This document shows positions 22,176 through 33,444 of a DNA stretch of 64,000 nt, piece after piece; within the stretch, counting starts at the first letter, position 1, and each line of letters opens with the position of its first letter. The notes beneath the pieces were generated by a model. That model was not told where the DNA came from. It worked only from the letters and a program-made list of their open reading frames with translations, and did no database searches. Both the position numbers and the translations under genes were made by a program. Source of the DNA: Diaporthe sp. PMI_573 (lineage: Eukaryota > Ascomycota > Sordariomycetes > Diaporthales > Diaporthaceae); contig JAJTUP010000051.1 in NCBI GenBank assembly GCA_021399435.1, positions 62,001-126,000 of the forward strand. Reading direction: 5' to 3'.

Positions 22176-24056
22176 GATGTAGAGACTATGCTACTCATCC
22201 TTACAGAGGACTGCAGACGGTGTGAACACCAGTACTCGAAAGCGGGCAGGCTCGCTGGCGGTAGTCAGATGTAACAACAGAATGTTTCAATCGGTCCGTA
22301 ATTACCTGTAGCGGCTGGGGGACTAGGAGCATTATGGTCAAGTAATCAATCACATCACGTAGGAGCCTCGTGATGGCTATTCCGGGCTCCAAATATCGTG
22401 TTCAAGAAGCAGCCATCGAATGCAAATGCGTTTCTGAGTGAAGACAGGGGTTCCTAGATATCTAGTATGACCCCGACATGCTGGATCGGATGGACCCTCC
22501 AGACCATTGTGGGGGGACTTGGTTGGTGCGAACCTGTATGGACGCAGGACGCAGTCTCGACAACAGCCGCGGGCCGTACGCGGGACGCGCGAGTCCGAAG
22601 CGTGGCATGAATAGCTTGTGGGAGCAGGGTATGAACGATGATGCATGAGTGTCCAGATGGGTGAAATGGCGGCGAGAGGTGGGCGTGCCCTGAGCACACG
22701 AAGTCAGTGGTGGACGAGCATGTGCAAGTGGTTGCCAGGATAGTAAATAGAAGATAAGAGGACACGCTGCAGATAACCAGGGCCAAGCCTCGTACCCCAA
22801 CACACATGGATAGTATATCTTGAGCCCAGATTTGATTAAGCTTCGCGCACCGTCGAGGTTCGTCCGAAGTCCACGTCCAGCATGAGCTTCGGAGGTGTTT
22901 GCCCTGGGTGAATCTGCAGTCAAGTAAGGATCCGCAAGACAGCCCCTCAAGGATCACCTGGGCAGCTGACCAGAACCCGGCCGCTGCTCTCGCCCGGGAA
23001 AGGCATGTTTGCCTTGGCAGGACTGCGCACGCGTTTGATACATGACAGGAGCAGGGCGCCATGCCAACCACATGAGGGAGGGAGCACCGCGTCATGACTC
23101 GCTGCCCCTGGGGCTGTGCGTACGGTGAGAGTGCGAAGACGGGGAGGTCCTGACAAGCTACCGTGGGAACAGACAGGAAGAGGTGAAACACATGTGGGGG
23201 CGAGCTTCTCTGCAGGGGACATAAAAATAGGCTATACCCTGAGCTCCCTTGTCTAAGCATAAACAACGATGGCGAATCCTTCTAAATGCGGACCTGCCCT
23301 GTAGGGCAGCAGGGGAGCTTGTACGAGCTGTGTAATGACTGTGTGCGTATGTAGGCCATGCCGGAATAAGATTGGTCGAGAATGCTTGATGATGTTGGCT
23401 CTCGTCCGGTTCAACGGCATGGAGCGTGATCGCCGGCCTTCGGCACCCACTCCTTGACTCCCATGCCATGAGGGCACATCCCTATCTCAGCAAAGTCCCA
23501 CCCTGGCGAGAGTAAGTCATAATACATGGCCGGAGAATCGGATGGCAAGTAGAGAGTCTCCACAAGGCCAATGGCGAAGGGATCTATCTGCCCACTGCAG
23601 GCCCGGCGGTGCGGATCACGCGGACGCGGCAAGCGACGGGCTCCCACACGTGCAGAGATTCTGCCCGATATGGGCGTTCCGTCTCCACGGTATCAAATTA
23701 CAGGTGAGGGCTGGAGAAGGTTATCCTGCCAGCCTTACAGGGGCCATGAGTCGCCTGTGGGGTCGGGCTTGTATGTGAGCGGATCATGCCAGGAACCCGT
23801 TCGTCAAGACATAAAAGACGAACCTAATCGCCGTTCACAATCTCGCTGGACAGATCCAACTCCAACCCAAGCCATTATCACATCACAGTCTATTCTCTCG
23901 CGGTTCTTCAGTGTTCATATTCTTTCGTTTCCCCGAAGTGTTGATTCACTGTTCCATTCCTTCAACAGCAAAAGCCATCCCTCCCAACGCCTGTCGGCTG
24001 CCAAGAGTAACAAATACCCCTGAGTCGTACATACCCGATAAACTTTCACCACCACG
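22176..24056. other. Intergenic, 5' region of the cysteine-rich gene
   Basis: No supported gene in about 1.9 kb. A 270-codon minus-strand frame (22454-23266) is cysteine- and serine-rich with scattered hydrophobic runs, but lacks a family match, signal peptide or splice logic, and is treated as chance. CATAAAAG at 23810-23817 and the following CT-rich stretch probably belong to the promoter and 5' UTR of the secreted protein gene. Confidence 0.45.
23810..23817 (+). promoter_or_regulatory. TATA-like element of cysteine-rich secreted protein gene
   Basis: CATAAAAG about 240 bp before the ATG at 24057, followed by a pyrimidine-rich, CATCACAG-containing leader as seen at highly transcribed fungal genes. 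Inferred. Confidence 0.4.
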
Positions 24057-24438
24057 ATGAAGCTGTCCCTTACCTTCCTTGCCGTCTTCGCAGGCGCTGT
24101 GTAAGTCGCTTCTGATGCCTTACGTCATCAATTGCAACCAAGAAAGCCGACGCTGACCACTCAACCCCCTTTGCAGTGTTGCCGACATGCACGCCACCTG
24201 TGTTTGCAACAACGGCGGCTACAACTGGCGCATCTCCTCCCCAGCATGCGACGCTTACGGCACCGATGTTTCCTATGACGCGACCGCTGGCCGTTGTGTC
24301 TCCAAGTCCGGCAAGGCCCTCGACGGAGACACGTGGGAGTCACACTGCCAGACAGTCGCTACTGAGGGTTTCGCCTGCGTCGATGGCAAGGGCACCTGCT
24401 ACGCCTCGACTGACAGCGTCCGGGGCGACTGCGACTAA
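24057..24438 (+). CDS. Small secreted cysteine-rich protein, candidate effector
   Basis: Two exons, 24057-24100 and 24177-24438, over a 76-bp intron (GTAAGT...TTGCAG); 101 residues. The signal peptide MKLSLTFLAVFAGAVVA (1-17) is encoded mostly by the first exon. The mature part of about 83 residues has eight cysteines (ATCVC, SSPAC, AGRC, ESHC, GFAC, GTC, RGDC), enough for four disulfides, and a GG-Y/aromatic-rich start (CNNGGYNWRI). No known enzymatic or toxin domain is recognised. Size, secretion and even cysteine number match the profile of fungal apoplastic effectors or small antimicrobial proteins. The long 5' leader and TATA-like element suggest inducible expression. Function unknown. 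Confidence 0.85.
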
Positions 24439-25376
24439 AGATCGAGACTTATACGCCGAGAATGGATGGACTGTTTCGCGACGTGTTGATGACGAGATAA
24501 GGGGGAGCCAGCCAATCAAGCTTTTTACGAACATTTCATACTGTATATATGATTCTGCCGCGGACATTCTGCAGATATGGGACAAATGGAATTTCTCAAA
24601 AAACGGACCTCATTATCGTCCATGAACACATGCAGTTGACTGCCTTCACACAATGCCATGTCAAGATCTCAAACAAATCAGACGCGCAATACTACCTGTG
24701 TAGCTTTGTGCACCTGGCCAGAGATGGATTCGTTCGCCAGGAGGGCAGTCGCTAAAAAGAACATCCACCTCTGCGCGAAGGACCTAGAGCTGTACGCCGT
24801 CCCATAGGATACCAAGGTAATACAATACGTAGAAAAGAGTATTTGAGTCCACCAGGGAATAGAAGGGAGCCGTCGAGCTTTCTAGGTCTGCACATTTGGG
24901 CAGGTACTAAACGTTAAAATCCGGTCAAATGATGGATGCCAAATATACTTAATGGGCGCTGAGCTCCGAGACATAAGCCAAGGAAGGGCCGCTTCAGGAG
25001 AACTAATAATAAGGACCACAGAGCAGCTAGACTGATGACCAAGCCCCCTACCGCTTTAGAAGAACGAGACTAGTACCGATGTTGGCGTCACAGCCCGCGT
25101 GTTGAGACGCCACGACGTCATCTGCGGTCACAACTGAACAACAATAGCAGAAGCTACATCTGAGCAGACCAAGGGAGTCGTTGACCCGACTCCAAGACAA
25201 AGCCAATAGTTAAAGCCATCAAGCTCCCTCTTCCAGCAGTGGCGCAAAGGGGCGACAGAACTCAACCCTGCCTTGATATCCCGTCATTTCCACCACATTT
25301 TGATCCAGAGTAGCCTTATAGAGATTCTCTCTCAGCGTCAGCTGCTTGTAATCCAATCATACCGTGACGTTGCGCC
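24439..25376. other. Intergenic, no supported gene
   Basis: About 0.9 kb between two genes on the same strand. Nothing beyond short chance frames was found. Confidence 0.5.
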
Positions 25377-27467
25377 ATGACCACAGACGAAGACAAAGGC
25401 CCGCCAGCCCAGAACCCGGTCTCTGGGGATGACGGGCCCGGGACCACTATCGCCGACCTGTTCCCCGTGCCAGCCAACACACAAGCCGTCGACAACCCCG
25501 ACAAGCCGGAAACAGCAAACGCCCTTACTGAGGGGCCGTCCCTGTCCCACGCACTGGCAATCACTGAGAATACCGAGAAGGGTCTTGCTCAAAAATACCA
25601 TGACGATGAAGTACTCGATCTGGGGTGGAATCAGAAGAAACACGAGGTTTCTCAGCCTCTGGTGGGGGCCATGGACAATGAGGAGTTGTCGCTGCTGATC
25701 AGGCGCTTCAACAAGCAAATGTACCACGTCAAATCCAGCCCCAATCCCGTCCCTGGAGGACTCGACCTCAACATTGCCGATGACGAGGAGTTCTCCCCGG
25801 ACAAGCTGCGTGCAAACATCGAGAGACTTTACATGACCGTCATTGTGCAGCTTTTAGCTGCCGTCAAGCATGTTGCGCGACTGAGATCCTGGCGGGAGGG
25901 AAGACGCACCTTGTGCTTCGCCATCGCCTATTTCACAGCCTGGCTTCTCGACCTGCTCGTCCCACTGCTGTCACTAACCCTGATGGTATTGATCATGTAT
26001 CCACGGGCTAGACAAGCATTATTCCCTCCCGCACCCCTGGCACTCGTTGATACGAAATCCGGAGGGCTGAAGAAGCCCTCAGCCGGTGTATTGGGCAGCC
26101 ATGACAGCGCAACAGGAGCGCCGGAAAAATACCGGGGTGAGGCGGTCGAGCAGGAGGCTACTAACTTCGTCAGCGGAATCACCTCGGTGGCTCTGAGCAG
26201 CGCAGCTGGCAAACATCCTGGGGACGTGGCCGAAGACGAAGGTCCTGCAGATTCCGCCCCGGACCCGTCGGCAATTGCAGTAGGTGCCTCTGAGGCGAGG
26301 AGTGTCTCCGCGGGAGCAAAACCAGAAGAAGGGTCAAAACATGACAAGACCAAAGAACCTATGGAAACGGCCATTTGGAACAAGATGAAGCCGATCATGC
26401 ACGCACTCGCGGATGTGGCTGACACATGGGAGCGATTTGGCAATGCCCTCAGCCCGACTCCTCCGTTTCCAAAGAATCTCTATCGGATTCGCCTTGCACT
26501 CGCCTCCTCGCCACTGCTTTTCATATCTTTGTTCACCAGCTCATACATGTTTACCAAGGGCGTGACCTTCGCGGTCGGCTTTGGCTTTTTCGGTGACCCT
26601 GTCATCACGCGAGGGCTGGCGCTGCTCGAACGTAGATTTCCCAACTGGCAGAAGCTGCTCGAGCTACGCAACACATTACTCAAGGGCGTACCGACAAATG
26701 CACAGCTCGCCATAACCTTGCTTCGCATCGGCGAGGCAAACAAGGCCCCCCTCCCGCCGCCCCCGAGGATAAATGAGGCAACCCCTGATGAGCCTGTTGC
26801 GGTCACATCTGAGGACTTGCAAGCTACCGGCGGCGAAGCTCCTCTTGGGGCAACTCAATCCGAGGTCGATTTTGCAGTACGCGGGGATCCGGCCACAGTC
26901 CACGAGACTGACGGGAAAGATATCGATAAGTCGAAATCCACCAACCACGGCAAGAAGGGCAGTAGAATTCTCGGATTCTTCAGGGGTACGACTAAAGGCG
27001 CAGTGAAGACGGCCATCGGCACAGATACGATCAAGGCAAAGGCAGGGTCTGAAAAAGCAAAAGATCGCCTGGGCGTGATACCACGTCACCCGCACATTGA
27101 TGGCCCGGTCGACTTCCAGGCTCGTCACAAAGGCCACAGGGGCCGTGTGTACATCTCGACCAAGGCGACGATACCTGCGGTAGCCTTCAGCACGGATGTC
27201 AAGTCTGATCTAGACAAGATAGAGACAGAGCATGTCCACCCTACCTGGAGCGTGGCGATGGCAGATATAGTGGAGCTTAAAAAGATTGGCGGATATGGGT
27301 GGAAGGCGAAGCTGGTGGTTGGATGGTCAACGGGCAAGGAGGTCGCGGATGGTCTGGTAATCGCGACGAGCAAGGGAGAAAGGATCAAGATCACAGCGTG
27401 TCCGCTGAGAGACGAATTGTTCAATCGCCTTGTTGCCATGGGTGGGCAGAAATGGGAGGCTTGGTGA
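25377..27467 (+). CDS. DUF3292-family membrane protein
   Basis: Intronless, 696 residues. The arrangement fits the fungal DUF3292 family: a disordered acidic N-terminus, a conserved block around DDEVLDLGWNQKKHEV and LIRRFNKQMYHVK (75-120), a long hydrophobic segment about 179-208 (FAIAYFTAWLLDLLVPLLSL and on), a low-complexity Ala/Gly/Glu-rich linker, a second membrane-associated block about 370-405 (LLFISLFTSSYMFTKGVTFA), and a C-terminal beta-rich domain (about 560-696) resembling GRAM/PH-type folds (VYISTKATIPAVAF, HPTWSVAMADIVELKKIGGYG). Such proteins are probably endomembrane (ER or peroxisome-linked) proteins that read lipids, but no function is established in what I can see. The GRAM-like reading is inference. 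Confidence 0.8.
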   Translation: MTTDEDKGPPAQNPVSGDDGPGTTIADLFPVPANTQAVDNPDKPETANALTEGPSLSHALAITENTEKGLAQKYHDDEVLDLGWNQKKHEVSQPLVGAMDNEELSLLIRRFNKQMYHVKSSPNPVPGGLDLNIADDEEFSPDKLRANIERLYMTVIVQLLAAVKHVARLRSWREGRRTLCFAIAYFTAWLLDLLVPLLSLTLMVLIMYPRARQALFPPAPLALVDTKSGGLKKPSAGVLGSHDSATGAPEKYRGEAVEQEATNFVSGITSVALSSAAGKHPGDVAEDEGPADSAPDPSAIAVGASEARSVSAGAKPEEGSKHDKTKEPMETAIWNKMKPIMHALADVADTWERFGNALSPTPPFPKNLYRIRLALASSPLLFISLFTSSYMFTKGVTFAVGFGFFGDPVITRGLALLERRFPNWQKLLELRNTLLKGVPTNAQLAITLLRIGEANKAPLPPPPRINEATPDEPVAVTSEDLQATGGEAPLGATQSEVDFAVRGDPATVHETDGKDIDKSKSTNHGKKGSRILGFFRGTTKGAVKTAIGTDTIKAKAGSEKAKDRLGVIPRHPHIDGPVDFQARHKGHRGRVYISTKATIPAVAFSTDVKSDLDKIETEHVHPTWSVAMADIVELKKIGGYGWKAKLVVGWSTGKEVADGLVIATSKGERIKITACPLRDELFNRLVAMGGQKWEAW

Positions 27468-27748
27468 ATTATTTTAAACGTGCGGATGGGCAAGGTGGCC
27501 TTGAATCGGGTTGTTTGCTTGGCAGTTGCAGACACTTCATTCCGCACTTGAGCAGCCCAGCTGCTGTTGTCAGATGAGAAATTAAAACATGGCCGCAGTT
27601 TGTCACATAGTAAATGCCACCTTCGTGGCTTCATTGGTCCAGCTCTAGAACAACATACCAGCATTCTCAGAGAGCCTGAATGAGAGAACACAGCTCTTCC
27701 TCCGCCGCCGCTTGATGTATACCAAGGGCATTTCCACGCACGCCATGC

Positions 27749-29951
27749 TTACACAGGTTCAGGCGTATCTCGGTAGGCTTCAGGCAGGACGCCCTCCAGA
27801 TCGGCCTTGATCAGCAGAGCAGTGTGCTTCGAGTGATAGCGGTGGTGCGCAGTTGTGCCCCCATTGATGTAGTAGTTCGGCACACGGTAATGCCTCGTAA
27901 ACATCCCTCGTATCTCCCCTTCCTTGTCGACGCCCCAGATCCCGTCCCTCAGCGCGCTCACGTCCTCGGGCCCCAGCACGCTGTCTGCGTCGCCACCGTC
28001 GTCCCCGAGGAACTTCTCGCCACCCAAGATCTCGGCTGTTGTGCTACGGTTCTTGTCTGAGGCGAACCCCGTGGCCCAGATGATGGAGTCTGCCTCGAGC
28101 GTGGTGCCGTCGCTGAGCTCGAGACCAGTCTCCGTGTACGCCGCAGGCTGGACTAGTCCCCGGACGGCCACCTTGCCCTCGAGGATGTACCGGATACCCT
28201 CACCAATGTCATTGAAGTGCTTTCCGCCCTCCTCCATCAGGTGATGCATCAGGTCGCCTCCGTTTGCTGAGTCGTAGACCGGGAATCCCTTCTCCAGGAG
28301 CGGCTTGTATCGGTCCTTGTCCTTTGTGGCCGCCACATACGCGTACGAGTCCCGGACAAGCTGCCCGCCGACTGCCGCCGGGCCTGACATGAGCTGCTTG
28401 TCGGCCACGTCGGTAGGGATTCGCTCATACAGGCCGAGGCCTTCGGGGAACAACGCGTAGTCCCAAGGAAAGATGAAGGTCGGGCTGCGGGCGATCATTG
28501 TGGTCTTGAGTCCTGCCGCCGCGCAGTCCTCCATTATATCGAAGGCCGAATTTGCGGAACCAACAATAATTACAGACTACAGGTTGAAGGTCAGTCAGTC
28601 GTACGCACATGGTCCCTATAGAGAAGAAGTAGGTACTTACCTTGGCGCCCTTATCAAGCAATTGCGTGGGGTTCTTGTAGTTCTTTGAGTGGAAATCGGC
28701 CACCCCCTTGTACACTTCCTTACCTGGAATCTTTGGAATGTGTGCGTGGTTGCTGCCGACCCCGGTGGCCTGGACCAGCTGCCTCGCCCTGAGCGTCTTG
28801 ATGCCGAAGGGGGTGCGGATCTTGGCATTCCAGACGCCCTTGGCCTTGTTGAACGAGCTTCCCGCAAGTGTAGAAGAGTGGAGTATGTTGAGGTTGAACT
28901 TGCTGGCAAACTCTCTCATATGTGCAGACAGCATGTCCCGTGTTAGAATCAATGGGAGTTCATCAGGATATGCTGCAGAAACGTCAGAGACACAAGCCCG
29001 TCCTCCACAGCGTTCCCGCATTCTGTAGAAGGGCCTTACGGAAGAACGGAGGGTTGCAGTTCCCCTTTCCAATGTGAAAGCGCAGGCTATCGTAGCGAGT
29101 CGCCCAGTTGTCTCCCGGTCGAGAAAGTCTCTCGACTACGACGCTCTCAATGCCGGCGGCCTTGAGCCTAGCGGCTGTGATCAAACCACTGATACACGAA
29201 ATCAGTGCCACTCTTGAGTTCGCCAAGACATACCCCTGGCTTGTCGTAGTACACTTACGCATTGCCTCCTCCGATGATTAGGACATCAGTGTCGATGTGC
29301 TCAACGTCATCCAATTTCCTCCCCGGGGCGGTGAGGAGTTCTGGGTTTTCTGGCCAGTCCGTGTAGTCCACCAGCCAGGTAGCGAGCGTCCATATTTTCC
29401 AACTGATCTGGCCATCCGCTCCCTGCTCTGGGAAAAGCTGTACCGAACCTTCACCCTTCGTCTTGGGTCTGGTGGTCTCAAAGGTGAAGGAGCCTTGGAT
29501 CCATCGGAGAGTGGGAGTTGGTGACACATCGTGGATAGAGCCTGGGATAAAGCTGAAGCCACCTGTCAGGCCTCGCTCCTTGGCCAAGACTTTCAAGGCT
29601 GGGGCTATGACAGGCCCGTCGTTGAACGTCCGGAAGTGGAAGGTGAAAGACAGCAGGTCGCGCCAGTATGCCTGGCTGCTCAGGAAGACATTTTTCAGTT
29701 GCTGGACGTCTCCTGTTTCAAGTGCGTTTGTAAGGGAGTGAAGAGCTTTGGTGACAAGCGCGGCGCCGTCTACATCGGCTGATCCTGGCAGGCTATCTGG
29801 GAGAGAAGGAAGGGGACGATAAATATCTTTATGAAGGCTGCACTTTGGGGGGTACTCCTCCGTTTGCTGCGGTGTAACTGCAAAGTCTGTCAGCGCTTCG
29901 AGTCGAGAATCATCGTGATGATCGGGCCATCTGGCTCGTACCGGAACCCAT
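27749..29951 (-). CDS. Flavin-containing monooxygenase with NTF2-like N-terminus
   Basis: Modelled as six exons: 29951-29942, 29886-29259, 29188-29040, 28972-28641, 28576-27749 plus matching GT-AG introns (five exons listed, the first only 10 nt); 648 residues. All joins keep phase. The first exon is tentative: without it the frame from about 29946 has no ATG. Residues about 45-190 form an NTF2-like region (ALVTKALHSLTNALETGD, YWRDLLSFTFHFRTF). Then an FAD motif LIIGGGNAGLITAARL (about 205-220), the NADPH motif VIIVGSANSAFD (about 375-386) and WATGF (540-544), the order found in group B flavin monooxygenases. Relatives are common in fungi and resemble YUCCA-type enzymes; possible roles include N- or S-oxidation or oxidation of indolic compounds. 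Substrate unknown. Confidence 0.88.
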
Positions 29952-31767
29952 TTTCAGCCTTGCGGTAAGTCTATGTGAAGAAGCGATTTGTGGGTCTGAT
30001 CTGGAACGGACACTGGCTCTCTACTCTTGAGACGTGAGACGTGGGTGTGACGTGGAGGCTTTGGTCCAACTAGGCCCGTGGCAAGAGTTCGTGACGCTGA
30101 TATATGGACTATTTGTATTCTTTAAGTTCCTCCTCTAAGCCGCAAAGTGACGCTGATATATACTCAAGCTCGCGTTTTCGTCAAAGCCGAAATGGTGTCG
30201 GAGTCGGGGTGAATGTTCACCGCGGGGCCCACAACCGTCGATAGGTGGGTGAATCCATGTTGTCTCGACATTCCCCGCAGGTCGGGACATATCAGCGGGA
30301 TGCGACATTGAAAGTAGAGCATGACCTTCCCCACGGGGCAGCCACTCGCTCCTTACCCAGCTCCAGCGGAGTGGCAAGGTTTGCCTGCATAACTCTTAGT
30401 GTGTACGCCCCCCACCATCAGCTATACATAATCTCCTCGCCCACCGGCTAGTGGGTCCGTAGCAGCGATCTGAGACGTAAATCCGGCGACCCTCTGGTCT
30501 CCAATGAGCGACGAAATTACTAGCATCACATGATATTGTGTGTTACCGCGGTCGTCGCCGCGGGGGGATCGCGGAGCAAGACGACATATTTAAATCCGAC
30601 CGCTCCTGTGCCAAGCCACGTGGTTGAGAGCCACTGATGGCAGCTGCTTGCCGAGGTCCAGCATGTAGTAGTACACAGTACCTTAAGTCCGCTCCTTTTT
30701 GCCCCAGTGATGTTCACGATTTCTTCCTCAATACGGATAGGCTTCTGCTCTTCCGTTGCGAATTTATCTATACGGTATCAGGGTGCTGGGCATTCCGCAC
30801 ACACATTGCCAATCACGCGTTGTGGTTCAGCGTACAACTAAGATATGGTCCATGGTGATTTTGAATCAACTGGCGCCTTGTCTTTACTGGAAGTTTTGAA
30901 TTTATCAAAATATGCCTCATCAGCATCTTCCTTGTCATCAGGGTAGACAATTTGCTGCTTCCAATGTGCCTACAGAGCAGCAGCCATTTGCGTTTCCAGC
31001 AGGGAGCAAGTCAAACAAATGCCTCTAGCGATGGGGATGGCCAGATCGCAGCCACCCATCGCAGGTCCGTGGTGCATGGCCAAGATTTTCGGCGATGGGA
31101 ATGGCGCGGCAGCTGTCGCATGGAATATATGGGTGAGCATGTCAGGTGGCAACCGCATTTCGAATAGCCTGAGCCAGAGACGCCAGGACACTGCGTTCTG
31201 CACAAGGTGATTGAGATGATCAGCACGCCTGGAATAATAACCAGACGCCGGTCCCAGCTGGTTGCCCCTCGCCTATAAATGACTATTTGCAAGGCTTGGG
31301 CTTTTGTGTCGCTTGTCGAAGTCCAGACTTAGCACCCTTCTCACAGTTTGGACAGTCAGTGCTTGATCCGAAAATACAGTCTGCATTGTGAATCCTCTGC
31401 CGTAGCACCTTGCTACAAGATCCTCACGATCCCACCACACAATGTGTGATATGAGCAGCTTATGAGGTAGTATTCAGGCAGTCAGCAATGAACTCTCCAA
31501 GTCGGAGCTTGGCGCTCCGTGAACTTGGATAATATATATAGCCTAGTGGGTTGGATCCTCTCGCACAGATTGAATGCAACGCCAGGGTGAATAACCTTCA
31601 CGAACACGAAAGGTGTTGCAGATGGATATGCGCAAGGGAAAAGGTAATATGTCACAAGGATCTTATATAGCTGAGGATGGATCAGCTCGTCGTGACACAA
31701 ACAGAGTTGTTTATGCTCAAATTCTATTACGAACCACAGCACAGTCACAGAAGAAGCATTTGGAATC
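29952..31767. other. Intergenic, no supported gene
   Basis: About 1.8 kb without a supported gene. It holds the truncated retroposon copy at 30106-30146. Elsewhere only short frames without domains are present; a TATATATAG-rich element near 31530 may be part of the CE15 gene promoter. Confidence 0.45.
30106..30146 (-). repeat. SINE-like retroposon, copy B (5'-truncated, 15-bp target-site duplication)
   Basis: A 41-bp insert flanked by a perfect 15-bp direct repeat GTGACGCTGATATAT (30091-30105 and 30147-30161). Read on the minus strand the insert matches only the 3' end of the longer copies (CTTAGAGGAGGAACTTAAAG then AATACAAATAGTCC). A copy that retains its 3' end and is cut at the 5' end, within a 15-bp duplication, is what incomplete target-primed reverse transcription leaves behind. 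Confidence 0.75.
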
Positions 31768-32931
31768 ATGCAGTCATTTTTCCTTTTTTGGTCCCTTTTA
31801 TTAGGCTCCATGGTCTTGTGTCAGACCTCTTGCCCTTCCCTGCCGCCTTCCATCACTTATGCTGCGAATCCTAAGTTGCCTAATCCTTACCTCTCGACCA
31901 ATGGCACCAAGATCACGTCAAAGTCTCAATGGCCATGCCGCAAGGACGAGATCAAACAACTGTACTATCGATACTCTCTAGGCGCCATGCCCGCGAAACC
32001 CAACGTCACGGCCTCCTTGTCTGGAAGCACTCTTCAGATCACGGCCAAGGATGGTGGGAAGTCCACTTCCTTCTCTGTCACGATCAAGCTCCCTAGCTCT
32101 GGTACAGCGCCATACCCTGCGATCATTGCGTACGGGGCACCAAGCATCCCCGTTCCAAGCTCCGTAGCCGTGATAACGTATCAGAACTTCGACATCGGTG
32201 CCGACAACGGACGCGGCCAAGGAAAGTTCTACGACCTGTACGGATCATCTGCCAGTGCCGGAGCCATGATTGCCTGGGCCTGGGGTGTGTCCCGCATCAT
32301 TGACGCCCTAGAGCTCACTCCAGCGACGAAGATTGACCCCACGAGAGTAGGCGTGACCGGCTGTTCCCGCAACGGGAAAGGAGCAATGGTGGCCGGGGCT
32401 TTCGAGGACCGCGTCGCGCTCACGATTCCCCAAGAGGGAGGCCAAGGTAGCGCGGGGTGCTGGCGTATCGCAGACGAGATCAAGAAGAATGGAACCACAG
32501 TCGAGACAGCCCACCAGATTGTGAATGGAGACACGTGGTTCTCGACCGACTTTTCCAAATACGTGGACGCGGTACCAACGCTCCCATGGGATAATCACAT
32601 GATGCACGCTCTGTATGCATCTCCGGCAAGAGGCCTCATCGTGATCGAGAACACAGCAATCGATTACCTGGGACCAACCAGCAATTATCACTGTGCGACT
32701 GCAGGCCGTATGGTGTTCGAATCCCTGGGCGTCAAGGACTATATGGGCTTCAGCCAAGTCAGCCATTCGGACCACTGCGGCTTTCCATCATCTTCACAGG
32801 CTGCTCTTACGGCGTTCATTAATAGGTTCCTGTTGAAGCAGAATGTGAATACGGATATCTGGAACACAGACGGGAAGTTTGTCAAGGATGAGAGTCGGTG
32901 GGTCGATTGGGCGCTGCCAAATTTGTCTTGA
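31768..32931 (+). CDS. Glucuronoyl esterase, family CE15
   Basis: Intronless, 387 residues, signal peptide 1-18. An alpha/beta-hydrolase of CE15 (4-O-methyl-glucuronoyl methylesterase), which cuts ester links between lignin alcohols and glucuronic acid side chains of xylan. The serine motif GCSRNGKGA places the nucleophile at S200; E213 (IPQEGGQGSAGCWR) and H326 (HSDHCGFP) complete the triad by family position. RVGVTGCSRNGKGA and NYHCATAGRM are close to the fungal CE15 consensus. No carbohydrate-binding module is present, so this is a single-domain enzyme. It supports growth on plant cell walls. Neighbours are not part of a xylan-degrading cluster. Confidence 0.93.
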   Translation: MQSFFLFWSLLLGSMVLCQTSCPSLPPSITYAANPKLPNPYLSTNGTKITSKSQWPCRKDEIKQLYYRYSLGAMPAKPNVTASLSGSTLQITAKDGGKSTSFSVTIKLPSSGTAPYPAIIAYGAPSIPVPSSVAVITYQNFDIGADNGRGQGKFYDLYGSSASAGAMIAWAWGVSRIIDALELTPATKIDPTRVGVTGCSRNGKGAMVAGAFEDRVALTIPQEGGQGSAGCWRIADEIKKNGTTVETAHQIVNGDTWFSTDFSKYVDAVPTLPWDNHMMHALYASPARGLIVIENTAIDYLGPTSNYHCATAGRMVFESLGVKDYMGFSQVSHSDHCGFPSSSQAALTAFINRFLLKQNVNTDIWNTDGKFVKDESRWVDWALPNLS

Positions 32932-33444
32932 TATGAAAATTGCCATTCAATGCCGAGTGTGAGACATCCACTGTCTTGGACCAGATCGACGGCGTATATT
33001 TCAGGAGAATAATATGTTGCCATTGGACTTCAAGTCTTAGCTCCACCTGCATTGAACATGGGCAGTAATAGATATCGGAGAGGCATTTCAAGAACTCGAT
33101 CAGCAGCGTGGTTTTTCGTGAGACCAACTTGGCAGTAACTGGAAAGCTCGAGAATGGCATACATGCCATTATTCACACCATTGTGCACTTCCAAAAAGCC
33201 CCTGTAACCGATAGGTACGAAGCTCCAACAGGTATTGTCTGGCAGTGATTGAATGATCGTTTCTTTCTCATTTCATTGCCGACTGGTTACGGTGCTCGGC
33301 CACAGATGGCAGGAAACTGGCAGACAGAAACATCCAACAAGTGCAAGTGAGCATGTAGCACGATAAGCATCCACGTGTACCATTCTCCTCTATCATCTCT
33401 ACAAATATGAGTTAATACCATGCCTCCCTGATGCTGCACGATCA
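32932..33444. other. Spacer between convergent genes
   Basis: About 0.5 kb between convergent CE15 and OPT genes; no gene or repeat recognised. It presumably holds both 3' UTRs. Confidence 0.5.

Noticed and set aside
22454..23266. 270-codon minus-strand frame in the 22-24 kb spacer
   Set aside because: No domain, no credible signal peptide and many cysteines without pattern. No splice logic or homologous motif supports it.
15143..31767. A secondary-metabolite cluster around the two MDRs and the flavin monooxygenase
   Set aside because: No PKS, NRPS, terpene synthase, prenyltransferase or P450 within the window. The tailoring-like genes are scattered among housekeeping genes.
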